Source of the DNA: DATBIO01 sp036556965
GTDB lineage: Bacteria > Acidobacteriota > Vicinamibacteria > Fen-336
Reading direction: 5' to 3'
NCBI GenBank assembly: GCA_036556965.1
Contig: DATBIO010000289.1
Span: forward strand, 1-64,000
Length of the DNA: 64,000 nucleotides
Positions 33,896 through 41,030 of this stretch are shown here, in pieces. The notes beneath the pieces were generated by a model. That model was not told the origin of the DNA, searched no databases, and saw only the letters and a program-made list of their open reading frames with translations. Positions within the stretch are counted from its first letter, which is position 1. Every line of letters starts with the position of its first letter. The translations under genes were made by a program, and so were the position numbers.

Positions 33896-34180
33896 TTACT
33901 TGGAGCCCTTGCCGATGGGCAGCACGTCCTCGAGGTTGGCGTGGGGCCGCGGAATCACGTGCACCGACACCAGCTCGCCCACCCGCCGCGCGGCCGCCGC
34001 CCCCGCGTCGGTGGCGGCCTTCACCGCGGCCACGTCCCCGCGCACGAGGGCCGTCACGTAGCCCGACCCGATCTTCTCGTAGCCCACCAGCGTCACCTTG
34101 GCCGCCTTCACCATGGCGTCGGCGGCCTCGATCATGGCCACCAGACCCCTGGTCTCGATCATCCCCAGCGCTTCGCCCAT
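33896..34180 (-). CDS. BMC shell hexamer protein (PduA/CcmK-like)
   Basis: The 94-residue single-domain BMC protein forms flat hexamers that tile the shell facets. Key signs are [23 protein letters not shown], the pore-lining KIGSG (about 37-41), [14 protein letters not shown] and VHVIPRPH. The pore sequence is identical in pattern to PduA, which passes small polar metabolites. A GGGAGG site precedes ATG 34180. It is the only hexamer gene here; no trimeric (tandem-domain) shell protein is seen. Confidence 0.96.
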   Translation of the reverse strand: MGEALGMIETRGLVAMIEAADAMVKAAKVTLVGYEKIGSGYVTALVRGDVAAVKAATDAGAAAARRVGELVSVHVIPRPHANLEDVLPIGKGSK

Positions 34181-34224
34181 GGTGCCTCCCTCAAACCGCG
34201 GCCACGTCGTTTTGCGAGAGCCTG

Positions 34225-34253
34225 ACTCTGGCGCGCCGGCGCCGGCAAGTCAA
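34225..34253 (-). promoter_or_regulatory. Possible internal promoter before the shell hexamer gene
   Basis: On the minus strand TTGACT (34253-34248) and CAGAGT (34230-34225) are 17 bases apart in the 76-base gap between aldolase and hexamer genes. It would raise shell-protein expression over the aldolase, as shells need many copies. Confidence 0.35.
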
Positions 34254-34256
34254 GCC

Positions 34257-35003
34257 TCAGCGGCGGAAGCGCTCGACGGCCTCCGTCACCAGACGGACCA
34301 GCTCCGCGCGCGAGAGCACGACGTCCCCGGCCGCGGCCATGGCCTCCGGAGCGCACACGGGAGGAGGGTAGCCGGCGCGGGCCTGGGCCGCGCGCAGGCG
34401 CTCGACGTCACCCTGGTCGAGGGCCATGTCGCGCCCGAGCAGGCGGGTGACCAGGCTGACCCGCGCCACCTGCTCGAGGGTCTCCATCCGCTCCCAGGCC
34501 CGGAAGACGTCCTCCCCCACCGCCAGCGCGCCGTGGTTGGCCATGAGCACGGCCTGCGCCTCGCAGATGGCGGCGGACACGTTGTCGGCCAGCTCGGTGG
34601 TGGAGGGCATTCCGTAGGGGATGACGGGCACCGGGCCCAGGGTCACCACCGCCTCCGCGGTGAGGGGCCGGTCGAGGGGGATGCCCGCCACGGCGAAGCC
34701 GGTGGCGGTGGGGGGGTGAGCGTGCACCACGGCCTGGACGTCCGGCCGCCGGCGGTACACGGCCAGGTGCATGAGGATCTCCGTCGACGCGCGCCCGCCG
34801 TCCAGGGGCCGGCCCTCGAGGTCGGTGCGCACGATGCGGTCGCTGGAGAGGAACCCCTTGCAGGTGGCGGCGGGCGTCACCAGGAGGGCGGAGCCGACGC
34901 GCACGGAGACGTTGCCCTCGTTGCCGCCGATGAGGCCGCGCGCGTAGAGGCGCCGTCCCACCTCCACGATGTCCGCCCGCGCCTGCGCCTCGAGCAGGCT
35001 CAC
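34257..35003 (-). CDS. Class II aldolase (fuculose-phosphate aldolase-like)
   Basis: The 248-residue zinc aldolase cleaves sugar phosphates to a three-carbon phosphate and an aldehyde. Zinc ligands are visible in VVHAHPPTATGF and ANHGALAVG, with an acidic residue in STEILMH; GNEGNVSVR matches the phosphate-binding part. After PEAMAAAGD, residues about 230-248 (LSRAELVRLVTEAVERFRR) form a separate amphipathic helix, a plausible shell-targeting peptide. In Planctomycetes/Verrucomicrobia BMCs a related aldolase makes lactaldehyde from fuculose and rhamnulose phosphates. The GTG start overlaps the previous stop (GTGA). Confidence 0.92.
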   Translation of the reverse strand: MSLLEAQARADIVEVGRRLYARGLIGGNEGNVSVRVGSALLVTPAATCKGFLSSDRIVRTDLEGRPLDGGRASTEILMHLAVYRRRPDVQAVVHAHPPTATGFAVAGIPLDRPLTAEAVVTLGPVPVIPYGMPSTTELADNVSAAICEAQAVLMANHGALAVGEDVFRAWERMETLEQVARVSLVTRLLGRDMALDQGDVERLRAAQARAGYPPPVCAPEAMAAAGDVVLSRAELVRLVTEAVERFRR

Positions 35004-35251
35004 GGGGCGGGCAGCAGCGGGAACGCGCGGTCGCGGCAGGCGGCGGAGCAGAAGTACTCGTCGCGCCCGCCGATGGTGGCCACCAGCGCGCGCGCACGGG
35101 GCACGAAGGTGTTGCAGACGCGGTCGCGCACCATGTCCACGCCCGCGGAGGCGGGCTCCACCAGGCCCTGCAGCAGGCCCTGCGTGAAGCGCGCGAGCAG
35201 CCGGGCCAGCAGGAGGAGCGAGACCACGCGCAGCAGGATCGAGAGCAGCAT
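35000..35251 (-). CDS. Small membrane protein with TRASH/PP0621-like metal motif
   Basis: The 83-residue product starts at ATG 35251. A transmembrane helix (LLSILLRVVSLLLLARLLARF) is followed by a soluble module with VCNTFVP and YFCSAACRDR, the cysteine pattern of small metal-binding TRASH/YHS-type domains seen in PP0621-like proteins. It is translationally coupled to the aldolase gene through a GTGA overlap and therefore heads the BMC operon. A role in metal supply or redox sensing is conceivable; it could also be an unrelated neighbour. Confidence 0.72.
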   Translation of the reverse strand: MLLSILLRVVSLLLLARLLARFTQGLLQGLVEPASAGVDMVRDRVCNTFVPRARALVATIGGRDEYFCSAACRDRAFPLLPAP

Positions 35252-35260
35252 CGAGCCCGC

Positions 35261-35266
35261 AGGATA
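35261..35266 (-). promoter_or_regulatory. TATCCT -10 box at the head of the BMC operon
   Basis: TATCCT on the minus strand ends 9 bases before ATG 35251 with no Shine-Dalgarno in between, so the operon mRNA may be leaderless. Confidence 0.4.
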
Positions 35267-35316
35267 GTGCCCGCTCTCGGCGGGCGTCAACGCTTCCCGG
35301 AGGGAGGGGGGCCGGC

Positions 35317-36450
35317 TCAGCGCTCGTCCAGGGGCACGTAGCGGACGTCGCGGGGTCCGATGTACTCGCTCTCCGGCCGGATGAGCTTGTTGTTGGCCGC
35401 CTGCTCGAGGGCGTGGGCCGTCCAGCCCGCCATGCGCGACACGGCGAAGATGGGGGTGAAGAGGTCGGTGGGGATGCCCATCACGTGGTACAGCGACGCG
35501 GAGTAGAGGTCCACGTTGGCGTAGAGCCCCTTGGCCTCGCGCACCAGCGCCTCCACGCGGGAGGTCATCTCGAACCAGCGCGTGTCGCGCGCCTCCTCGC
35601 CCATCTGGCGGGCCAGCCGGCGGAGGTGGGTGGCGCGCGGGTCCTCCGTGCGGTAGACGGCGTGGCCGAAGCCCATCACCTTGCGGCGCGCGGCCAGGGC
35701 CTCCGTGATCCAGCCCTCCGTGCGCTCCACCGCGCCGATGCGCTCCAGCATCTGCATGACCGCCTCGTTGGCCCCGCCGTGCAGGGGACCCTTGAGGGTG
35801 CAGACGGCGGCGGTGACGGCGCCGTGCAGGTCGGCCAGGGTGGAGGCGGCCACGCGCGCGGTGAAGGTGGAGGCGTTGAACTCGTGGTCGGCGTGGAGGA
35901 TGAGGGCCACGTCCATGGCCCGCTCCGCGCTGGGGCGCGGGCGCTCGCCCCCGAGCATGTAGAGGAAGTTGGCGGCGTGGCCCAGCTGCGCGTCGGGGCT
36001 CACGGGGATGCGGCCCCCCCGGATGCGGTCGATGGCCGCCACCAGGGTGGCCGTCTGCGCCACCAGCCGCACCGCCTTGCGCGGTCGCGCCTCCTCCCCG
36101 TCGTCGCCCGCGTCGGGGTCGAAGGATCCGAGGGCGGAGAGGCCGGTGCGCAGCGCGTCCATGGGGTGGGCGGAGCGGGGCAGGCCGCGCAGGATGCCGT
36201 AGACCTCGTCGGGGACGGCGCGCGCCCGCGCCAGCTCGGCGCGGAAGGCCTGGAGCTGGGGGCGGGTGGGGAGCCCCCCGCGGTGGAGGAGGTAGACCGT
36301 CTCCTCGAAGGTGCTGTGCTCGGCCAGCTCGTGGATGTCGATGCCGCGGTAGCTGAGCACCCCCCGCGCGCCGTCGATGGTGCAGACCGCGCTCTGGCCC
36401 GCGACCACGTTGCGCAGCCCGGCCGCCTGCTCCTTCACCGCCTCCGCCAT
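35317..36450 (-). CDS. Citrate synthase / 2-methylcitrate synthase
   Basis: The 377-residue enzyme condenses acetyl-CoA (or propionyl-CoA) with oxaloacetate. Motifs include GVLSYRGIDIHELA, active-site LHADHEFNASTFTAR, GPLHGGANEAV and GFGHAVYRTEDPRA, and the length fits the short type II-like/PrpC group. Citrate and methylcitrate synthases of this size cannot be separated from sequence by eye. ATG 36450 has GGGGAGG about 8 bases upstream; a longer frame to 36507 would include the promoter. The palindromic operator at 36471-36486 covers its -10 box. Confidence 0.92.
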   Translation of the reverse strand: MAEAVKEQAAGLRNVVAGQSAVCTIDGARGVLSYRGIDIHELAEHSTFEETVYLLHRGGLPTRPQLQAFRAELARARAVPDEVYGILRGLPRSAHPMDALRTGLSALGSFDPDAGDDGEEARPRKAVRLVAQTATLVAAIDRIRGGRIPVSPDAQLGHAANFLYMLGGERPRPSAERAMDVALILHADHEFNASTFTARVAASTLADLHGAVTAAVCTLKGPLHGGANEAVMQMLERIGAVERTEGWITEALAARRKVMGFGHAVYRTEDPRATHLRRLARQMGEEARDTRWFEMTSRVEALVREAKGLYANVDLYSASLYHVMGIPTDLFTPIFAVSRMAGWTAHALEQAANNKLIRPESEYIGPRDVRYVPLDER

Positions 36451-36470
36451 GCCGCCGTGCCTCCCCGTCG

Positions 36471-36486
36471 CTGAACGATTATTCAG
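36471..36486 (-). promoter_or_regulatory. Palindromic operator CTGAA-N6-TTCAG
   Basis: CTGAACGATTATTCAG has 5-bp inverted half-sites, in an AT-rich island unlike its surroundings. The form resembles TetR-family operators used in acyl-CoA metabolism. It overlaps the -10 box of the citrate synthase promoter, so a bound protein should repress. Confidence 0.6.
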
Positions 36487-36507
36487 ACCGGAGACGGGGC
36501 GGGTCAA
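36478..36507 (-). promoter_or_regulatory. Promoter of the citrate synthase gene
   Basis: On the minus strand TTGACC (36507-36502) and AATAAT (36483-36478) are separated by 18 bases. Confidence 0.6.
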
Positions 36508-36515
36508 GCCGGGAT

Positions 36516-36521
36516 TACAAT
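36516..36521 (+). promoter_or_regulatory. TACAAT -10 box of the uspA-like gene
   Basis: TACAAT lies 21 bases before ATG 36543, followed by a GGAGGG ribosome site. It is divergent from the citrate synthase promoter. Confidence 0.45.
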
Positions 36522-36542
36522 CGCGGCCACCGCGGAGGGCGC

Positions 36543-37004
36543 ATGATCCGCCTGCAGCGCATCCTGGTCCCCACCGACTTCTCGGAGAGCGCGCGCCTGG
36601 CCTTCCGCTACGGGCTGTCCTTCGCCGAGGAGTACGGGGCGGAGCTGCTCATCCTCCACGTGGTGGAGGTGCTGCCCGGCGGCTACGCGGCCGACCTCTT
36701 CCCCGTGCCCATGGCCGAGGTCTTCCGCGAGGTCTCCGCCTACGCCCAGGGGGAGGTGGGGCGGCTGGCCGAGGCCGCCGCCGCGCGCGCGGTGGCCGCG
36801 CGCACGCTGGTCGCGCACGGCAAGCCGGCGGGGGAGATCGTGCGCGTGGCCCGCGAGGAGCAGGTGGACATGATCGTGCTGGGCACGCACGGCAAGGGCC
36901 TCCTCGACACCGCCCTCTTCGGCTCCACCACCGAGCGCGTGGTGCGCAAGGCGCCCTGTCCCGTCCTCACCTGCCGGCCCGCCGAGCACGACTTCGTGGA
37001 CTGA
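36543..37004 (+). CDS. Universal stress protein
   Basis: The 153-residue protein has the UspA fold: RILVPTDFSESARLAFRYG at the N-terminus, then VDMIVLGTHGKGLLDTALFGSTTERVV, the G-x2-G-x9-G-(S/T) ATP-binding motif, and CPVLTCRP. Such proteins bind ATP and support survival under starvation and other stresses. It is a single gene divergent from citrate synthase. Its stop codon faces that of the lipoprotein gene two bases away (TGACCTCA). Confidence 0.93.
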   Translation: MIRLQRILVPTDFSESARLAFRYGLSFAEEYGAELLILHVVEVLPGGYAADLFPVPMAEVFREVSAYAQGEVGRLAEAAAARAVAARTLVAHGKPAGEIVRVAREEQVDMIVLGTHGKGLLDTALFGSTTERVVRKAPCPVLTCRPAEHDFVD

Positions 37005-37006
37005 CC

Positions 37007-37645
37007 TCAGTTCGCTCCCGCCCCCGCGCCCGCGGCGGGGGCCAGGTGGTCCAGGGTGACGGTGACGAACCCGAGGCTCGCCACGCCCGCGCAGCCCAGG
37101 ACGACCGTCTGGTCGGGCCGCCTCCACACGACCTCCTCGCCCTTGAGCGACGCTCCCGTGGCGCGCCGCTGGTCGGGCGCGGAGTAGCGCTCGCTGAGCG
37201 CCTTCTCCAGGTCGGAGCAGGTCGCCGGCCCCGGCTTGAGGGCGGTGAGGTGGACGCGGTTGAGCGCGTTCTTCTCGAACCCGAACAGCACGCGGAAGGT
37301 GGCGCCGTCGGCCTCGTAGGCGGGGATGGAGAGGTCGCTCACGCCCGCGGGCAGCATGGAGTCGTGCTGGGGCTGGGCGAAGCCCGCCGGCTTGCCGCGC
37401 TGCGCCTCGCGGGGGAACGCGGCCATCACCTGGGCGCGCGTCATCCCCCAGCGCGCCTCCCTCCACACGGCGGGCGGGGTGGGCGACGGCACCGGGCTGG
37501 GAGACGCGGGCAGCGTCGTGGGGGCGGGCGCGGTGGTGGCCGGGGCCTGCTGCGCGACGGGGGGCGGCTCGGCCTTCTTCGTGCAGGCGGCAGGCAGGAA
37601 GGAGGCCGCCACGAGGGGGAGGGCCACGCGACGCGGATGCTTCAT
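37007..37645 (-). CDS. Putative lipoprotein with proline-rich spacer
   Basis: The 212-residue product starts at ATG 37645; lipobox LPAAC (Cys about 21) follows a basic signal peptide. Residues 25-60 are Pro/Thr/Ala-rich spacer. The mature domain (VWREARWGMTRAQVMAAFP, DLEKALSERYSAPDQRR) resembles short lipoproteins with a 'WGMT/S' helix motif that occurs in many uncharacterised envelope proteins. A longer open frame upstream to 38125 is antisense-quality sequence. Function unknown. Confidence 0.75.
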   Translation of the reverse strand: MKHPRRVALPLVAASFLPAACTKKAEPPPVAQQAPATTAPAPTTLPASPSPVPSPTPPAVWREARWGMTRAQVMAAFPREAQRGKPAGFAQPQHDSMLPAGVSDLSIPAYEADGATFRVLFGFEKNALNRVHLTALKPGPATCSDLEKALSERYSAPDQRRATGASLKGEEVVWRRPDQTVVLGCAGVASLGFVTVTLDHLAPAAGAGAGAN

Positions 37646-37710
37646 GGCCGCCGAGCCTACCCCCACTGCGGCGTTCCGGGAACCCCCGCGGGCGCCTTCC
37701 CCGGCGGGGG

Positions 37711-38169
37711 TCAGTCCAGGAAGCCCTGCCGCACGCAGTGGATGTAGTCGGTATAGGCGGGCGTCGCGCCGTCCTGCCGCACGGCCAGGGCCGCCTGGCC
37801 CCGGTGGTAGGACGAGTGGAGCACCACGTGCATCAGGACGTCGCCCACCGTGCTCGACCAGGGCTCGCCCCTGCTGTTGACGTAGGCGACCGCGCGCGCG
37901 ACGTCCCCGGGAGCCAGCGCGGCCAGGTAGTCGCGCCACGCCTGCCCCACCTCCTGGAGGGCGGCCGCGCAGGCGTCCGCTCCGAGCTCCGGCCACACGG
38001 CCAGGGGCGAAGGCTCGCCGCGCAGGCGCGCCAGCCACAGGCGCTCGGCGCCGGCCACGTGCGCGAGCAGGCGCAGGGCGGGTGCCGACGCGCGCGCCGC
38101 CCCCAGCGCCTCGCGGTTGGCCCACCGGTTGTACGCGAAGAGGCGGCTCAGCTGCTCGGCGTGGTCCAT
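37711..38169 (-). CDS. DinB-fold protein (small)
   Basis: The 152-residue product is a four-helix-bundle DinB/YfiT-type protein: FAYNRWANREAL near the N-terminus and the metal-binding HVVLHSSYHRGQAALA near the C-terminus. Relatives are thiol-dependent transferases that conjugate bacillithiol or mycothiol, or are uncharacterised. It overlaps the end of the upstream DinB-GNAT gene by 22 bases, and is the last of three DinB-fold genes in a row. Confidence 0.88.
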   Translation of the reverse strand: MDHAEQLSRLFAYNRWANREALGAARASAPALRLLAHVAGAERLWLARLRGEPSPLAVWPELGADACAAALQEVGQAWRDYLAALAPGDVARAVAYVNSRGEPWSSTVGDVLMHVVLHSSYHRGQAALAVRQDGATPAYTDYIHCVRQGFLD

Positions 38170-39152
38170 CGCGCGATGCGGTAGTAACGGGCGGGCAGCC
38201 CTCCGACCACCCGCTCGTCCTGGAAGGACATGCCCAGCCGCTCCATGACGCGGAAGGAAGCCGCGTTGGGAGGGTCGGCGCCGGCCAGTATCACGTCCAG
38301 GCCGCCCTCCTCGAAGCCGAAGCGGAGCACGGCCCGCGCCGCCTCCGTGGCCAGGCCCTGCTTCCATTGAGCGGGGTCGAGGGCGTAGAGCAGCTCGACC
38401 TCGTCCGCCTCGCCGAACGGGCGGAGGCCGGCGAAGCCGGCGAGGCGCGCCGGGTCGTCGCGGCGCGCCACCGCGAAATGTCCGAAGCCGCGGTCGCGGA
38501 AGCCCTCGATGCTGGCCGCGATCAGGGCGCGGACGGTGGCCCGCGCCACCGGCTGTCCGTCCCACAGGTACCGGCCGACCGCGGGGTGGTTGAACAGGCG
38601 CAGGAGCGGCTCCTCGTGGCCCCAGTGGAAGGGCAGCAGGCCGAGGCGCTCGGTGGTGAGCAGCGGCCCCCGCGCCCCGCGCGCCCGCGAGAGGTCGCGC
38701 AGGAGGCCCGCGATCTCCGCCCGGTGGGCGTCGTCGTGGCCGGCCATCAGGCGCGGGAGGTCGCCCAGGCGCACGCGGCCCACGCCCTCCTGCTCCCCCG
38801 CGCGCTCGAGGTCCGCCGCGGAGAGCGAGAGCAGCGTGGCCACGTTGGCGCGGCGGGCGCTCTGGAACGCGCGCACGCCCTCGGCCAGGGAGCGCGCGCG
38901 GTAGTCGCGCTCGCGCGCCACCCTCGCGCCGTCGAAGTCCGGGAGGAAGGGCTGGGCTTCGCGGAGCAGGCGCTCGATGCGCACGGAGAAGCCCTCGCGC
39001 TCGAGGTCGGCCAGGTGCCATGCGTGCTCCACGAGGGAGAAGCCCCCGGCGCCGTCGCGCACCAGGCCCCAGTCGGGCCCCACCTCCTCCCCCCGCTGCC
39101 GGAGCTCGTCGGGCATGGCGGCCAGGGTCTCGGGCCGCACGGCCGCGCTCAC
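38148..39152 (-). CDS. DinB-like and GNAT acetyltransferase fusion
   Basis: The 334-residue product starts at GTG 39152, overlapping the previous stop (GTGA). Residues about 1-165 form a DinB-like helical bundle (GFSLVEHAWHLADLEREGF, LMAGHDDAHRAEIAGLLRDL). Residues about 170-334 form a RimJ/RimL-type GNAT acetyltransferase (LTTERLGLLPF, ELLYALDPAQWKQGLATEAARAVLRFGF, NAASFRVMERLGM). The GNAT half should transfer an acetyl group to an amine. Whether the fusion modifies a thiol adduct or protein is unknown. Confidence 0.85.
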   Translation of the reverse strand: MSAAVRPETLAAMPDELRQRGEEVGPDWGLVRDGAGGFSLVEHAWHLADLEREGFSVRIERLLREAQPFLPDFDGARVARERDYRARSLAEGVRAFQSARRANVATLLSLSAADLERAGEQEGVGRVRLGDLPRLMAGHDDAHRAEIAGLLRDLSRARGARGPLLTTERLGLLPFHWGHEEPLLRLFNHPAVGRYLWDGQPVARATVRALIAASIEGFRDRGFGHFAVARRDDPARLAGFAGLRPFGEADEVELLYALDPAQWKQGLATEAARAVLRFGFEEGGLDVILAGADPPNAASFRVMERLGMSFQDERVVGGLPARYYRIARWTTPSS

Positions 39153-39676
39153 GCCCAGCCCTGTCGCTCCCGCAGCGACGTGATGTGGGCCACGTGGTGC
39201 CGGCCGTGCCACGCGTAGAGGGCGAGGGCGCGCGTCAGCGGGTACGGACCGCTCACGGGATGGTGGAAGGCGCGCTGCCACTCGTCGCCGTCGAGCGCCC
39301 GCAGCATCAGGGTCCAGCGCCGGTGCAGGGCCTCCAGGAGGTCGAGGGACAGCGCGGGGTCGGCGGTGCGCGCGTCGGGCAGCTCGGCCCACCGCCCCTC
39401 CTCGTAGGGCTTGATGGTCGGCGCCTCCTCGGTGAGGGCGAGGCGGAAGCGCACGTAGGCGTTGATGTGGCTGTCCGGGACGTGGTGCACGACCTGCCGC
39501 ACCGTCCATCCTCCGGGACGGTAGGGCGTGTCGAGCCGGGCCGCGTCCAGGCCCGCCACCGCCGCGCGCAGGCGCGCCGGCGCCTCCTCGATCTGGCCGA
39601 TCAGGACGCCGCGCTCGGCGGCGGTGACGGTCTCCGGCGGCTGGAAGGGGCCCACGGGATAACGGAGGTCGGACAT
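39149..39676 (-). CDS. BstA/YfiT-type DinB-superfamily transferase
   Basis: The 175-residue protein closely follows the YfiT/bacillithiol transferase pattern: DLRYPVGPFQPPE at the N-terminus, then GWTVRQVVHHVPDSHINAYVRFR and ALYAWHGRHHVAHIT, giving the three metal-binding histidines. The ribosome site GAGGAG precedes ATG 39676. It heads the three-gene DinB cluster. Confidence 0.9.
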   Translation of the reverse strand: MSDLRYPVGPFQPPETVTAAERGVLIGQIEEAPARLRAAVAGLDAARLDTPYRPGGWTVRQVVHHVPDSHINAYVRFRLALTEEAPTIKPYEEGRWAELPDARTADPALSLDLLEALHRRWTLMLRALDGDEWQRAFHHPVSGPYPLTRALALYAWHGRHHVAHITSLRERQGWA

Positions 39677-39973
39677 GGCATCTCCTCTGTGCGGCGGCCC
39701 CCGGCCAGCGCGGTGGCCGGGCCCGGGCCGCGGCGGACGCCGCCCGTCACGGACAGGGGAAGGTCGAACACGCGCTACCCGAGTGCTCCTACGACCTCGG
39801 CGCGGAAAGGTTCCGAGCCGGGGCTCAACCGCACGACGCCGGCGCAACGGGGCCCGGCTCGGAGGCAGCCGCCCCGGCTCCGCCAGGCCTTGGCGTCATT
39901 GTCCACCGCGTTGGCGGTTGCCGCGAAGGCACGGCGTCGGCCCCGGCCGTCGCTCGCGGGGCGCCTCCTCCGC
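39677..39973. other. Gap with no recognised gene
   Basis: The 297 bases between the FabH stop and the BstA-like start contain open frames only of shadow quality. No tRNA, strong hairpin with T-tract or clear promoter was seen, though a promoter for the DinB cluster is expected here. Confidence 0.5.
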
Positions 39974-40972
39974 TCAGCACCAGTTGACGCCGGACCAGCG
40001 GATGAGCGTGGCGCCCACGGTGAATCCGGCTCCCACGGCGGCGATGAGGACGAGGTCGTCCCGGTGCAGCCGGCCCTGGTCGAGGGCGGTGCCCAGGGCC
40101 AGGGGGATGGTGGCGGCGGTGGTGTTGCCGTACTCGCCGATGTTCTTCACCACGCGCTCGTCGGGGAGGCCCAGGCGGTCCTTGGCCGCGTCGATGATGC
40201 GCAGGTTGGCCTGGTGGGCCACGAAGAGGTCCAGCTCGTCGGGGGTCACCCCGTTGCGCTCGAGCAGCTTCAGGCTGACCTCGGCGAACTTGCGCACCGC
40301 GTACTTGAAGACGAACTGGCCGTCCTGCCGGATGACGTGCATGCGCGCGGCCACCGTCTCCGCGGTGGCGGGCCGCAGGCTGCCCCCGGCGGGCATGTAC
40401 AGGTGGCCGGCCCCCGTACCGTCCACCTCGTGCAGGAAGTCGATGATCCCGCTGCCGTCCGCGGAGGGCTCGAGCAGCACCGCCCCCGCCCCGTCGCCGA
40501 AGAGCACGCAGGTCGTGCGGTCGTGGTAGTCGAGGATGGAGGTCATGACGTCGGCCCCCACCACCAGCACCTTGGTGTGCGTGCCCGCGAGCACGAACTG
40601 CGCCCCCACGGTGAGGGCGTAGACGAAGCCCGAGCAGGCGGCGGAGACGTCGAAGCCCCAGGCCCGCGTGGCCTTCAGCTTCTCCTGGACGAGGCAGGCG
40701 GTGGCGGGGAAGAGCATGTCCGGGGTGACGGTGGCCACGATGATGAGGTCCACCTCGTCCGGGCCGATGCCGCGGAGCTCCAGGGCCTGGCGCGCCGCGC
40801 GCACGGCCAGCTCGCTGGTGCCCGTGCCCGGCTCCACCACGTGCCGCTGCCGTATGCCCGTGCGCGTGCGGATCCACTCGTCGGAGGTGTCGACGAACTT
40901 CTCGAGGTCGGCGTTGGTGACGATGCGGTCGGGCACGTATCGCCCGACCGAGGTGATGGCGGCGCGCGGCAT
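39974..40972 (-). CDS. fabH: 3-oxoacyl-ACP synthase III
   Basis: The 332-residue enzyme starts fatty-acid synthesis by condensing acetyl-CoA with malonyl-ACP. All canonical features are present: Cys113 in [12 protein letters not shown], His in VAHQANLRI, Asn in EYGNTTAAT, and the terminal [13 protein letters not shown]. Length and spacing match E. coli FabH. The other fatty-acid genes are not adjacent. ATG 40972 lies 8 bases after a TGTAAT box. Confidence 0.94.
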   Translation of the reverse strand: MPRAAITSVGRYVPDRIVTNADLEKFVDTSDEWIRTRTGIRQRHVVEPGTGTSELAVRAARQALELRGIGPDEVDLIIVATVTPDMLFPATACLVQEKLKATRAWGFDVSAACSGFVYALTVGAQFVLAGTHTKVLVVGADVMTSILDYHDRTTCVLFGDGAGAVLLEPSADGSGIIDFLHEVDGTGAGHLYMPAGGSLRPATAETVAARMHVIRQDGQFVFKYAVRKFAEVSLKLLERNGVTPDELDLFVAHQANLRIIDAAKDRLGLPDERVVKNIGEYGNTTAATIPLALGTALDQGRLHRDDLVLIAAVGAGFTVGATLIRWSGVNWC

Positions 40973-40980
40973 GCGCCGCT

Positions 40981-40986
40981 ATTACA
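40981..40986 (-). promoter_or_regulatory. TGTAAT -10 box, possibly leaderless fabH transcript
   Basis: TGTAAT on the minus strand ends 8 bases before ATG 40972; there is no Shine-Dalgarno between. Confidence 0.45.
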
Positions 40987-41030
40987 GCGAAGAGGCTCCA
41001 CCGCCGCAAGCGTGGAAGAATGGATCCGCC

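Noticed and set aside
36451..36507. Longer citrate synthase start at TTG 36507
   Set aside because: This codon forms part of the -35 box; ATG 36450 has a proper ribosome site and the usual family length.
37646..38125. N-terminal extension of the lipoprotein at 37007-37645
   Set aside because: The extension is antisense-frame sequence over the DinB gene, and ATG 37645 gives a normal lipoprotein signal.
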